The notes beneath the pieces are model-generated. The model saw only the letters and a list, made by a program, of their open reading frames with translations, did not search any database and had not been told where the DNA came from. A stretch of 64,000 nucleotides of DNA from Symbiodinium natans (lineage: Eukaryota > Sar > Dinophyceae > Suessiales > Symbiodiniaceae): assembly GCA_905221605.1 (NCBI GenBank), contig CAJNDS010000416.1:81000-144999 (forward strand). The letters are read 5' to 3'. This document shows, in pieces, positions 1 to 11,537 of this stretch. A program made the position numbers and the translations under genes. Position 1 is the first letter of the stretch, and each line of letters starts with the position of its first letter.

Positions 1-2601
1 AAATAGGGCAAAGACCTATTTCCGGAATAATCTTGTGGGGGAGCGGTCGGGCCACCGTCTCAGCACCCTGGCTGCCTCATGTTGTGCATTGAAATCATGA
101 CCTTCGACAGGCACTGAAAGATCCTAGTGAGAACAGTCCCCTTCTGTCACGGAAAATAGGTCCGGAACCGGCAGCGGGCCCCTGTCCACCAGAAACCAAC
201 GCAGCAAACGCGGACACTGAGCGGTGTGGCATGGTGGGGCTTAGGTTTCAGTGTGTCCTTGGGACAGGCAGACGGCGGGCCCTCGCTAAGAACCTGAACC
301 CTGTCCGTCCACGTTGAACGTGTCGGATGCCCTTGTGAACCCCAGGTGGGTTAGACAGCGAAGACCCCTATGAAGGGGCTTAGGGAGGTTTAGGCTAACT
401 TTCTAGATAGCCTAGATTGGAGTTCCTCGCTTCCAAGTAGTTTGCACAGGTGAAGCCATGTAAAGGGTCATCAACAAAATTTAGGCGTGGGGCATCTGCC
501 CAACGAAGACAATTGAAAGTTGCAGCGATTTATTCATGCCAGGCTTCTCGATTGATCGCCGGCGCAGACTCGAGAAAGTCTGTCCTTCTGCCTCTTCACA
601 AGCGCTTGCAGATTTAGTCCAAGAGTAGAATCACTTTCTTTGCCCCTTTCTTGTGGGGGGCCCTTCACAGAAGTCTCTCCCTGTTTTCGCAGAGGGCGCC
701 CTCTCTTGCCCGCCGAAGTCTGCAGCGAGCCGTTCCTTCCCCCATGCCCCGTTCCCCGTCAGACTGTCGCATCGCAAGGATTCTCAAACTTCGGTTTTCT
801 CAAGATTGCCGCATGCAGAGACCCACGTCGCAGAACTTCTGTGTTTGCGTCAGTCAAGTCGTTCCAGAACGCAGGCTTTGCAGCAGGCTCCGGACATAGA
901 TGGCATAGACAAGCAAGTTCGATTCTGGCAGTCAAGCTTTCTTTCCGTTGGCCTTGATATGCCTTTCGCGACGCTTAATCGCCACAAATTTCTCGAGCAG
1001 CACGCAACCCGAACCTTGATCTTGTCTGCACAGAACGCTGCCCGGGTTTGAGGTTGATGATGGTTGATGCTGGCGATGCTATGTATGGTCTATGCCTATA
1101 AACAGGACATGTGTACGCCCTCATGGTCCGTCCAGTTTGAGATGTCTCGTGGGCACCAGGACGGGTTCAGAGGGGGTTTGCCGCCATGCCACTGAAAAAA
1201 TCGCTTTCGTATCTTTCGTACCTTTCTGCAAGCACTCTCTGCAACATCTGCAAACAGGCTCCCTCTGGGCTGCGCGCTTTTTTTCCGACATACCCCGTGC
1301 TGCGAGGTTTCTCAGTTTGCTTCCGAAGCTTCATATGGAAGGCTCTGGGAAGGCTGCCAACTAGACACACTCCGCATGTATGACGCAGATTGAGAGCCTT
1401 CCAAAAGCCTGGTAAAGAAACGCAAAGAAACGCAAACCAGAGTTGAATTCCCCAGTCAGGGAATGGCTTGGGACATCTTGGAACGCTTGGGGAGCATTGG
1501 ACAGGGAATTCCCTTCGCTGGGAAGTTCTTTGCATCTCTGCAAAGGACGAAGAGGGACAAAGAAATGAGGGCAACCCCTGGAGCCGACAAAAGAAACACC
1601 AACGCAGTCCGAGCTCGAAGCTCCCTCGAGTTCTACTCGAGTTTCACGGCAGCTTTGGAGCTCTTGCGCTGACCAACCCAGACAGACCAGTCTAAACCTT
1701 GCGGATGTCCCAAGGCTTCACACGGCCTTCTATTTGGGTCTAGGCAGCTCTTCTAGACATCTCCCGCGGCATTCATGCTAGCTCTTCATGGCCGTTGGGC
1801 TCTGATTCTGCTGCTGTACCCCTACCGTTCCGGACCTTGCATCCAGTTTCGGGGAGAGCCTGCACCATTCCGATTCCAGACTCTCATGGCTAGAAGGGCT
1901 CCTGAAGCTGCAAATGCCTGAGACGTCCACGCATTTCATAAAGCTGAAGGTGCAGGTACTTAAGAAATTCGTTATGCAAGGCGATACACCAGCCGCTGTA
2001 GCCGCTAGGGACGCTCGGGTTGAGAAGCTGCCTCGAGCTTTCCTTCCTCTCCACAAGGTTTGCACGCTTTCACTTCATCAGTTCATCAGTTCATTGTTCT
2101 GAAGCGATGGAAGATCGCTTTCGCAGGAGATCCAAAGCACGCTCGGCTTTGCAAACGAAGCTGGGCCAAACAGGAGATCCGATTACACACCAAGTGAACG
2201 CAACCCAAGGCACAACTGGAAGCTGGAGATGCCCCATTCATGCAGCTCGCGTGCACCGCACGTGTCCAGAACCGCACTTGGCAATTGGTTTTCCTGCTTT
2301 GCACGGATTGCACAGCTTCCGTTCCCAGAATCTCACTCCTGGTTCTGTGCCTACCACCATCCCTGCCTCACATTCAAGACACTTGAAGCGGCCCCTTTGG
2401 GCTCGCTGTCGAGCGAAACTCAAGCAAGCTTTTCGAGAAAGAAGGTAACAGAAGCTACTTGCAAGTACGAGTAATGTTGGGGGAACGAACGTGTCTGAGG
2501 CGGCCAGTCCAGGCAGTCTTCACCTATCAACTGGGACGGCACTGAAAGTGAAAGACCTGCCCTTGGGCACGAAGCTGTAAGAACTGACATGAACTGAAAG
2601 C
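1..2601. other. No recognisable gene
   Basis: Several overlapping short open frames on both strands lie between about 640 and 2450, but none shows a protein domain, repeat or consistent codon pattern that I recognise. The stretch could hold untranslated or intronic DNA of a host gene. A segment around 2450-2520 is partly similar to 3100-3170, just ahead of the long duplication described next. Confidence 0.5.
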
Positions 2602-2914
2602 ATCGAAGTACACTTCCTCAGTGACACTTACAGGCACGCGAATACGAAGCACGGAGCGTCGGCAAACTGTAGCATTAAAAGGGGAATCTTGTTGTAAGTG
2701 TTGCCCATGCCCAGCACACAAGGGACACGGTGAAGGAAGAACACCCGGAGAGCATCCTGATCCTGAGCCTGGACTTGACAGCATCACATGGGAGCTATGG
2801 TTCTTGCTGCACGTGGGAGTGGCGACTGGCGCCCCGGCCAGTCTATTTTGCAATCTTTGGAATCGAGTGGCCGACTGTCCCCAGAGGCACGTAAAGGGGG
2901 AGACCGAGGAGCGG
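2602..2914 (+). repeat. Direct duplication, copy 1 (313 bp)
   Basis: This segment recurs at 3171-3483 with a constant offset of 569 bp. I see a single clear mismatch (an A/C difference near 2889/3458), so the duplication is recent. No protein family is recognisable in either copy. The sequence just upstream of each copy is also partly similar, so the full duplicated unit may be longer and more diverged. Confidence 0.9.
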
Positions 2915-3170
2915 TCCGGCCAGCCTTTTGCAATCTTTGGAGTAATGGCCAATTTTTGTCTAGAGGATGCGCGACCTTGGAGACTTGACTGACCCGCATC
3001 CATTGATTACCAGGTGCCCCCTCCGAGTTCCAGACGAGGAAAGGTGCACGAAGCACGCAGCCTGCTGCCGCACAAGCGACATGGACTTCGCCAGGGAAAG
3101 AAGCTACACGCAAGTAATGTTGGGGTTTGCTGGAACGAACGTGTCTGAGCCAGCCTGTCTAGCCAGTCTT

Positions 3171-3483
3171 ATCGAAGTACACTTCCTCAGTGACACTTAC
3201 AGGCACGCGAATACGAAGCACGGAGCGTCGGCAAACTGTAGCATTAAAAGGGGAATCTTGTTGTAAGTGTTGCCCATGCCCAGCACACAAGGGACACGGT
3301 GAAGGAAGAACACCCGGAGAGCATCCTGATCCTGAGCCTGGACTTGACAGCATCACATGGGAGCTATGGTTCTTGCTGCACGTGGGAGTGGCGACTGGCG
3401 CCCCGGCCAGTCTATTTTGCAATCTTTGGAATCGAGTGGCCGACTGTCCCCAGAGGCCCGTAAAGGGGGAGACCGAGGAGCGG
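3171..3483 (+). repeat. Direct duplication, copy 2 (313 bp)
   Basis: Second, nearly identical copy of 2602-2914. Beyond the repeat, 3033-3110 and 3800-3930 share further diverged words (the AGACGAGGAAAG and CTGCTGCCGC segments), which suggests nested rounds of duplication in the 2.4-3.95 kb interval. Confidence 0.9.
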
Positions 3484-6022
3484 CGAAGCCCTGACGCCCG
3501 TTTCGAAAATTGGACACGCCATCCACGAAACGATTCGTCAGAGCGAGCACAGAGGTGCAGAGACCACAGTCGGTCCGGAATACGTAAGACTCGAGCATAG
3601 GCGGAACGGACAGCCGGCCTCAAGCTCGTGCCCAGTGTGCATGACATCTTTTGCCCCATCGCTCCTAGGGCCTGGTGAAGGCTCGCACTGGCCATTCCAG
3701 ATACGTAGACATGATTAACCAGCCTAACTAGGAGCCTAGGTGCTTGCTTCGAGCTGGGACGGCTGCTGGGCAAAGGCCGGCTCCCATTGATGCCCCTCCG
3801 ACTTCCAGACGAGGAAAGTGCGCGAAGCACGCAGCGTCCGCTGGTGTGGTTAGCCGGAGTGGCTATTGCGACCGGTGCAACCTGCTGCCGCGCAAGCAAC
3901 AATGGACCTCGCCTGGGAAAAGAGGCGTGTAGCCGCTGTAGCCTGCATTGCTTCAAGCCCTAAAAGCTTCCTCACGGATGCATGCAAGGGCAGTCCCAAA
4001 ATCGAAGCCAGACAAGCCAGCTGACGTCCCCAAACGATTCTGAATGATGTGTTGCTGGATTCTATCGGGGACAAAGTGTGCAACAGTTCCCGGCCGGGCC
4101 GCGGGAAAGTGCTTCACTGACCACTCTCTGGTGTTGCCACTTGTACCTCAGTAGGAGTAGCATCGACCCAGTGGTGCAAATGCAAGTGCACACATACCAT
4201 CTGTGACTAGAGCACTAAAACCGCAAAGCTGCAGCGAAGATGCATTTGTAAAGTTGTCCTGTTGTTGCTGTTGCTGATGTTGCTGCGGCTGGAGACCCCA
4301 GACTCCCGGACAAGACTCGAAAGGTAAATTTGGAAATTCAAGCAATAACCGGGTATTTTTCACTCCAAGCTTGGATTGTACCCAAAAGAAGGCGAGACAG
4401 GGGATTGAGGTTTTGGGGCTGTAGTGTCTTGGTTCATGCTAGACAAACGCAGCAAGCCCCACAAAACCTTAACCCTGAAACATCAGCTGCCGCAGGCGGA
4501 GCCCTCCACGGCATTCCCGGCAAGATGCAGCCACGGGGGGGAGGTGCACCTTCAGCGGTTTGGAATAAACCGATCAACATTAATACTAAGTCTAGAGGTG
4601 TCTATTAGAGGTATACACGAATCGCTACCGTAGAAATTTGCAAATATACAGGTAGAGTTTACACATATGAAATAATGTTGTGCTTTCTTTAGAGGCGTGG
4701 CCGTCCGGGGTACCCAAAAAGTTTGCCTCTTGCCTCCCAAGAAAGGCTGTCGTGATAGGGGCCTGGGCTTCAGGCCTTAGGGCCTTAGGGCTGCCCCCTT
4801 GGATGTTTGGGGCCTTGTTGCATAATTTCGAAAGTATCTTATACAAAGCCCGGTTCCAGAAACTTTGGAAGAAATCTGAAGCTTGAACTGTTGTGAGGGC
4901 GGCTGGTTCCTGCACCCTAGCCCCGGTTTGCACCAGAACGGGCTCTCAAAGAGGGTTTGAGCTGAGCAAAAGAGGGGCCTGTAGGGTGCCCCCTAAGCTC
5001 TGTAACCTTCGCCCTGGGCGCTCAATGGCTATACAGCATCTATTGTTGCTTGCCACATCCAGTATGGCCTTGTCCCGCGCCCTGGATGAGCTGCAAAATC
5101 TGCAACCTGGTCATTCTCATATCGTAACTGCTACGCACATAAGCTGAAAGTTTGGAGTCAGAGGGTATCTTGGTAGATGTCACGATTGAGGTCCATGCCT
5201 GAATGCTTTGACCTTCAGTTGTGAATCGAACGAAAGTGTGTCGGCAGGGTGGCTAAGCTGGCGAGGTGAGGGCGAACCCAAGAACTGTCAGCACGCGAGC
5301 TTCTGACGGAGTGTCTTTTCTTTACGTAGACAGCATTCATAAGGAAGAAGAGCGCTTGAAAACCAAAAAAAATAAGCTGCTGGCCCATCTGCTTCAGCCG
5401 TGGCCAAGCGCGCTTGGCACAAAAGGATCTTGAACTTAGCAGCTGTTGTGCCTTGCAATTTGGTCGCTTCTGAGGGTTCTAGGGGCACCTTTCTGTGTTC
5501 GACTTCGGGCCTTAAGGGTGTCTTTTTTGCCACCCACCAGTTATTTAGGGTTTTTAGAATCTTGGGATCACTTCTACTCGGTTGAGCAGGGGCAGGACTC
5601 TACGAGAAGAATTTTGGGTGTCACTTCAGCCTTGGAGCCTTTTTGGGGCACTAGGGTCTTGGGTTGATATTGGGCTGATGGTGCGTATGCGGATTTGGCA
5701 TAGGTAAATCCCACATACAGTAATTGGTTTCATAGGCAATATATGCATACTACTCACTAAGTTTTGACTGCTGTTTACTGTATGCCGAATTTGTTCACTA
5801 CATCGCTGCTTCTTCGATGGAACTTTGAACCGAAAGTTTCGGGCGAAAACATGTAACCTCGAAACCATGTCGAACAACGCACGAATGCAAGAGCGATCGG
5901 TGTTGATAGTTCGATTTGGCTGGCGAAACCCTTGCGCTTTGTCCGCTTGGATGTTGGCAAAATAACAGCAGCACCGAATGTCCAGGTGCATACACAAATG
6001 CTTCCAGCGAGAACGATGAAAC
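3484..6022. other. No recognisable gene
   Basis: Apart from the diverged repeat words at 3800-3930 there is nothing I can name. A short CAACAG-like tract lies near 4258-4285. The minus-strand open frame that continues from the penicillin-acylase exon down to 5775 loses family similarity below about 6022 and is probably intron. Confidence 0.45.
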
Positions 6023-6338
6023 CGAGCTGCCGCGCGAATTTGTCAATGTCTAACGCCTTAGCACCCACCATCTCACACAGCCTTCCGGCAGCCAGCATCC
6101 GGCCGGAATGCATTTGCCAAAGCCGATCCTGGGCATGAGCCACCCCATTGAGAAAGAAGAGGTCGTGCATCGTGGCAGCATAGATGTGAGGGACTCCGAA
6201 GTCATCTCTCACTATTTCTGCAGCCTGTGGCTGATGCAGCTCTGCTGCTTCGAAGGCACCCGCTGTGGATGGCAAGCCCATCTGGGCAACGAGCTGCACC
6301 GGGCCATTTAGGCACGACCCAACCCAAGCCGGTGGCAT
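6023..6338 (-). CDS. Penicillin-acylase-family exon (N-terminal part of alpha chain), partial
   Basis: The minus-strand frame opening with ATG at 6338 contains a block typical of the N-terminus of penicillin G acylase and acyl-homoserine-lactone acylases: IVRDDFGVPHIYA, then NGVAHAQDRLWQM, then GRLCEMVGAKALDIDKFARQLG (residues about 41 to 106). These enzymes are Ntn-hydrolases that cleave amide-linked acyl groups. The catalytic N-terminal serine lies hundreds of residues downstream and is not in this window, so only part of a gene is here. Similarity stops abruptly at the G of RQLG, where a GT (minus strand, around 6022) could be a 5' splice site. An AG at 6219-6218 just before the IVRDD codons could be an acceptor, in which case the exon is only about 6023-6217 and the first 40 residues are intronic. 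No second exon was found nearby. Confidence 0.7.
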
Positions 6339-7540
6339 TGCAAGGTTCTCTAATGATTACTCTAAGTTTTCTCTAGCTCCCCTGAGCTTCCTTAGGCCTT
6401 AGGCTTTCCCGCCCTGTGTTGCATCGCTCGCACACATACTGTCACCGGGGAACCCATCACTCAAAATGCTCCAAAAGGCTCCAAACAAGGGCATTCAATC
6501 GAGACTGTGCGGTGACTGTCAAGCGTCATTCGCTTGCATAGTTAAGTCGCACCACCTCGTTTACCAGTGGTTCACATGCAGGAGGGAAACGCATGAGCAG
6601 AAAACATACCTTACACATATGTTCCATTGCAATTCAGCCTTTCTGTAATGGGGAGGTCGCACACGTGAGAATCACAGACTGACAGTACTCATTCAGGGTG
6701 TAGGATCATGCTTGCCTTGATATGGGCCGAACTCATGGCAGTCAGCCTGCCAATGTCAAGAAGCTTAAACTGCGCTGCCTCTTCTTCTTGCAATCTCCTG
6801 CAGCATTATACTACACTTCACGGCACCAGACTGAGTTACTTGGACCGTTCTGTGATGAATTCTGATAAGAAGAATGTCCTCACCCCTGAAGCTCCACTCC
6901 TGGGGCGTCCCCCCAGAGCTCGCTGCTGGCTGTTCGCGGCCTGCAATGGCCGTGCACCTCTGGTTTGGGCTTTAGGGTTTAGCTTAGGGTTCTGTGGGGT
7001 TGGGGGCTCAAGGTCGGGATGCTCTACGGATATTTGGATGTTTGGAGGGATTTGCGGATTAATTAAGCCTGGCCTTTGTTTTCGAGGGAGGTTCGAGGAC
7101 CTCCTCTTATCCAGCTCCATACCAAAAACCCACTGCACACTCACCTTGCACTGGATGTTGAGGTGTTCAAACGTACCAGCAGATCTCTGACCTAGCGTTC
7201 GTGGGGTTGCAGAAACCATTGCTTGGTGGGAACCGCTGCAAAACAGTGAAAAATTTCGTGCCAGCAGCCCTTTGGGCACCCGCAGAAGTCGCTGCTACTA
7301 CCAGTGCTTTCGCTATTGCTACGGCAGGTAATGGAAGTCGTTGTGCGGTCGTCACCGACGTCTTCTGACTGGTTTCTTGCTCATCCTCATTCCCCACTAC
7401 GACGACGACTACTGCTACCATTCTTCTTCTTCTCCTTCTTCTTCCGCTACTACTCCTATTAACAAGACATAATCGTGCTATCTCTACTGTTCCGCCTACG
7501 TACTAATGCGAAGACGACCACAACTAGAAAATTGGGAATA
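6339..7540. other. No recognisable gene
   Basis: Short overlapping frames only. The upstream exon(s) of the minus-strand acylase gene should lie at higher coordinates if it has any, but I cannot identify one. The sequence becomes CTT/CTA-rich from about 7380, leading into the trinucleotide block. Confidence 0.4.
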
Positions 7541-7544
7541 CTGG

Positions 7545-7701
7545 GAGCAGTAGTAGCAGTAGCAGTAGTAGCAGTGGCAGCAGTGGTGGTAGTGGCAGCA
7601 GTGGTAGCAGTGGTAGCAGTGGTGGCAGCAGCAGCAGTAGCAGTAGTAGTCGTCGTCGTAGTAGTGTAGCAGCAGCAGGAGTAGTAGTTCGGAGAAGGCG
7701 A

Positions 7702-7734
<33 letters not shown>

Positions 7735-7740
7735 GCCGTC
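7545..7740 (+). repeat. Degenerate AGY trinucleotide repeat tract
   Basis: About 195 bp made largely of AGC, AGT and GGC/GGT triplets, ending in a purer AGC run around 7706-7732. All frames stay open and give poly-Ala/Val/Ser on one strand and poly-Leu/Pro/Cys on the other. These frames are artefacts of the repeat and not evidence of coding. Confidence 0.9.
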
Positions 7741-7763
7741 GTTGTTGTCGTTGTCGAGGGTGG

Positions 7764-7963
7764 TCGGTCGTCGGTCGTCGGTCGTCGGTCGTCGGTCGTC
7801 GGTCGAGGGTCGAGGGTCGAGGGTCGAGGGTCGAGGGTCGAGGGTCGAGGGTCGAGGGTCGAGGGTCGAGGGTCGAGGGTCGAGGGTCGAGGGTCGAGGG
7901 TCGAGGGTCGAGGGTCGAGGGTCGAGGGTCGAGGGTCGAGGGTCGAGGGTCGAGGGTCGAGGC
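7764..7963 (+). repeat. Heptanucleotide arrays (CGGTCGT)n then (GAGGGTC)n
   Basis: About six copies of a CGGTCGT unit run into about 23 near-perfect copies of GAGGGTC up to about 7963. A 7-bp period opens every frame, which explains the STLDPRP-type repeat peptides on the minus strand. The unit resembles a telomere-length heptamer but is not TTTAGGG. Confidence 0.95.
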
Positions 7964-7989
7964 TCGTCCTCGTCGTCGCCGAAACAGGG

Positions 7990-9640
7990 CAGTATAGAGG
8001 CAGCAGCAGTAGAGCCGAGAGCACTGCAAGCAATTCTTAGACGGTTGCTGTAGCACTAGCAGTTATACCGTTACAGTCTTACAAAAATCAAGAAGATGAT
8101 GCGGCGTGAGGACCTCCACCTGCAGGCAGACCGAATCCTCTCCTACAAATGCCATTAACTGCGCCGAAGACCTAACATGACTGAAACGTTCACGCCACAA
8201 ACAAATTCTCAACCCTATGGACTAAACTTTAAACTCTAATACTCTAAACATCTCTAATCCCCCAAACCCTTTTTCCCGGCACGCTCACCCAAGCATGGAT
8301 GCAAAAGGGCTTGAAGTCGATACGGATTAGCATGCCGTGCCTTCGTGGCTTAGGGGTTAGGGTTGATGGGGTTTGCCGTGCAAACTTGCCACAACCCAAA
8401 CTATCAACACAGTCCAACAATATCTGCCTGTCTAAACACCCCAAACGCCGACGCTGGAAACTGTCATGATCCTGACTCAGGGTGGCTCCAGTGAGCACAA
8501 GGCCATGCTCCAAACAAGGAGTCGAGAATCGTGCCTCACAGTCCAGGCGATCGATGCGGTAGGTTCGGGGTTGAAGTTTAAGGATTAGGGTGATTAGGGC
8601 CGTTTGGGGTTAGGAATGCGCTTGGGCTGCCTCCGGTCGGAAGGGTTAGGATGACAATGATTGCAGGGTATCGGCTTGGTCCTAAAATCGGAGGCCTCAC
8701 CCTGAACCCTATAGCATATTATAGTATACTCTAGTATCCCCAGGCCCTTCTAGCTATCCGGGAGCACGGTGCATCTTTGGCCCCCCCCCCCCCCTCGCCT
8801 TCCAGTGTTTGAGGCTTGTAAGGCTAAGAAAAAGAATACGTTCTTAACGCCCTAAACCCTGCTTCCAGTAACCGAAGTGCCTGCCTGTGGGTGGATATTC
8901 TGGCTTGCCGCGCTTCGGACATGGAGCCATGGGCAGCTGGGGTGGCCCAGGAATGGAAATAAGGGACACAAAGCATGCCACACAGACTGAGCCAAAGCAA
9001 CTAGGGAGTGGCATGTCCGTAAGTCTCTCATTTCTCAAAATGTGACAAGGAACTTCTAAACCCAACACCTTAAGCGAAGCCCGACAGTAGAACCCTAAAA
9101 CCACCCAAACCGCGTTTACAGCGCCAACGCACGCCGTGTTGCACCTTCACTGCGCAACACTATACAGCGGCGCACCACGCGGAATTACACTGCCACCACA
9201 CCGGGCATATGGCGCACCACGCACACAGCACGCATACAACACACTTCATAACTTCAAAGCAATCACCGCACCACATCACACAACACATAACAACACCGCA
9301 CGCAAACACCACACACACTTCCGCGGGTAAATTTCTGACATTGTCGTCCAAGCCAAGAGACTTTTATGCAGCAAAGTCACCGATGATTATTATTATCATG
9401 GGGTAAGTCACATTTTTGGGTCTGCACAACGATGATGAACACAGGATTCAGTACCATGCACAGCTTGTACGATGAACGATGTCACAAACAGTATAACTAT
9501 CGCAGGTACGTCAGGGTGATCAGCCCTGATATCCGCAGTCGCTATGGCCGCTTCGTTGGACCATCGCACATAGCAACTGGATGGTCCCCCTGCTGTGAAT
9601 GTTCAAGTACTTCATGGACCGCAGTCACTAGTGGTAAATT
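7990..9640. other. No recognisable gene; degenerate TTAGGG-like words
   Basis: Nothing coding is recognised. Scattered GGTTAGGG/GGATTAGGG words occur around 8347-8370 and 8578-8620. A 14-C homopolymer lies at about 8781-8794 and an ACACC/ACCAC-rich stretch at about 9170-9330. Confidence 0.45.
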
Positions 9641-9647
9641 TCTAGTT

Positions 9648-9648
<1 letters not shown>

Positions 9649-9681
<33 letters not shown>
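9649..9681 (+). repeat. (CA)n microsatellite
   Basis: About 16 uninterrupted CA dinucleotides. Confidence 0.97.
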
Positions 9682-9683
<2 letters not shown>

Positions 9684-9755
9684 CGCCGAAGCGAGGTGAA
9701 TATACTTTACTCTAGAAATATCATCGGTCTTTTGTCTCATGTGACCCCAATCGCA

Positions 9756-10205
9756 TCAGTAAGGAGACCTACGGGCAGTGCGAAGATGTCCTCTCCTAGT
9801 GGCTAAGGACGGCGTCACTGGAGGAGGGCAAGGGGAGGGATGTAAGTGAATCCCTCGAAGCCACAAAGTCCAAATAATTGAATCAGAATGCAATTGGAAA
9901 GCCTCCTGTATTCGACGAAGCATATCAAACTGGAGTGACATCATGGAACCAAGGGCGAAAACGGACTGGTGTAACTGTTCAATCTCCAGCTGCAAAAAAT
10001 GAGTGGAGGACTGGGGAATAGCCTGACGTTCTCGAAACCGATCGACATCTCGCTGTAAAAGAGCAATCTGATAATCCAACCTTTCCATGTAGGTAACGGC
10101 CCGTCGAATCCTAGCATGATGTTCCATCAACTTGGTATCAATCTCCCACAGAGCCACTCGGTCGTAGTCAGAGAAACTGTAAGGACGATCCGGAGTATCA
10201 GTCAT
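9756..10205 (-). CDS. Small coiled-coil accessory protein of element C (relative of the 50.2-kb ORF)
   Basis: A 149-codon ORF. Its first half contains SFSDYDRVALWEIDTK followed by MEHHARIRR, a helical middle, and LQFDMLRRIQEAFQLHSDS near the end. The plus-strand ORF at 50183-50701 inside YR element B has the same blocks in the same order (DYDRVALWEIDTK versus EYDRVALWEIDTK, MEHH, LQFD-LR-QE-F-LH), so the two are clearly homologous. The family is unknown to me; predicted mostly alpha-helical, probably a structural or nucleic-acid-associated protein of a retroelement. It is the last ORF of a degenerate minus-strand cluster (element C). The ORF upstream on the same strand (10559-10858) mirrors the order seen in element B. 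Confidence 0.65.
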   Translation of the reverse strand: MTDTPDRPYSFSDYDRVALWEIDTKLMEHHARIRRAVTYMERLDYQIALLQRDVDRFRERQAIPQSSTHFLQLEIEQLHQSVFALGSMMSLQFDMLRRIQEAFQLHSDSIIWTLWLRGIHLHPSPCPPPVTPSLATRRGHLRTARRSPY

Positions 10206-10558
10206 AGGACAAAAACATATGGATACAAATGGCGGGAAGTTAGAGCCTAAATGTCACCAACCTGAATATGCCAAGTGGCGCCACGTCGCATGGAAGGCAC
10301 TCCACACACCAAACACCCAGTAGCCAGAAACCACTCAACTAAACCAAAGAAGGAGGAAACCTCAATGCCCAAACTGAACAAAAAACCCGACACCCCGTAC
10401 CAAGAGACAGGAACCCGCAAATCAGGTCGAGCTAGTGCAGCAAAGTCCATACAGTACGATCCTATCGTGAATCAAGAAAACGGGTATGGTTCAGAAACCA
10501 TTCAAGAAAGAACATACATCCTGTCGGACAATTTTTGGCTGTGGGGCAAGTCTCTCCA

Positions 10559-10858
10559 TTATGTAACCAACGATGTAAGGTGCCTGGTCCACCAGGGTCT
10601 CCTAGGAGGTGACACAATGTTCTCCAAAGAGGTAATACGGGTGCGCATCTCATGGAGGACTTGATCCGTAAGTTCGATGTACCGCGCCAACATCTCTCGG
10701 AAGTCTTGGCCATTCAAATCAATGGATTCCGAATCATTGGAAGATCCCGATGGGGTACTAGCGGTTGTCAAAATCCGAAGGAATTCAGCAGCCAATGCAT
10801 CTCTGGAAGCCGGAGAACGCTCCATACTATCAACTCGATCTACGGACAACAGGGTCAA
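10559..10858 (-). CDS. Short helical ORF of element C, function unknown
   Basis: About 99 codons counting a TTG start; the first ATG is at about 10825. The second half (REMLARYIELTDQVLHEM then RTRITSLENIV) reads as an amphipathic helix. In element B a short helical ORF (49785-50051) with ALEDISSRLRVLEARV also lies directly upstream of the DRVALWEIDTK gene, so position and character match although sequence identity is weak. No enzyme motif is visible. It could be a remnant not under selection. Confidence 0.4.
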   Translation of the reverse strand: MTLLSVDRVDSMERSPASRDALAAEFLRILTTASTPSGSSNDSESIDLNGQDFREMLARYIELTDQVLHEMRTRITSLENIVSPPRRPWWTRHLTSLVT

Positions 10859-10865
10859 GTTCTAA

Positions 10866-11537
10866 ACCAACAATCTACAGGGCAAATGAGACTTACGCCG
10901 AATATCACATCATTGCATTGCATTGCATTGTTGAGCCAAGGGGCAAACCATCGATCGGCATCAGACAGGTCTCCGACATCATATATAAATGCCCGAAATC
11001 CAGCCCCCGTAGAAAACGGTAGCCATACCCTCTCTTATATACCGCAGAAGCCGAAGTATCTTAAATCCGAAGAGTGAAGAAATCTTTCTCTGGAACCCAA
11101 CAGATCCAACGCGCATCCCTTGAAAAACGACTCGTAGAAATCAAAAGAGCCCACCCGTGTTCACTCCAAACAAACTGATGCACCGCAAACCAGAAGGAAG
11201 AAAAGGAGTCCTATCCAACACACAAGCAACCCGTAAAGAACAAGCGAGGAACTCTGATCTCGGGAGGAAAGAAACCCGAAACACATGAAGAAGGGTCTCT
11301 GTTTTGCAATCGGGCGAAGGTTTGGCTACTCGTCCTGGTTCGGGAGTTTGGCGAAATCTACAGTAGAAGGTGGGGTTGAATCACCGGGAGACATCGCCAG
11401 TACTGTCTGGTTACCAAATGCCCTCCAAGACACCCTCCTTTGATTCAGAAAAATCACACCGGTACTAGAGGCTGTTCCTGTGGTCGGATTTGTCGAGTAC
11501 AGCAATTAAACACAAGTAGTAGGTGAAAAGAATATTC
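10866..11537. other. Element C leader or degenerate spacer
   Basis: No ORF of note. Includes a short CATTG tandem run at about 10909-10930 and AT-moderate DNA with many stops on both strands. Probably untranslated sequence of element C. Confidence 0.4.

Noticed and set aside
7475-8056. Long overlapping ORFs on both strands (poly-Ala/Val, LDPRPST peptides)
   Set aside because: They are translations of trinucleotide and heptanucleotide repeats with no start context or domain.
10559-10858. Homology of this ORF to the 49785-50051 ORF
   Set aside because: Position and helix character agree, but residue identity is too low to claim by eye.
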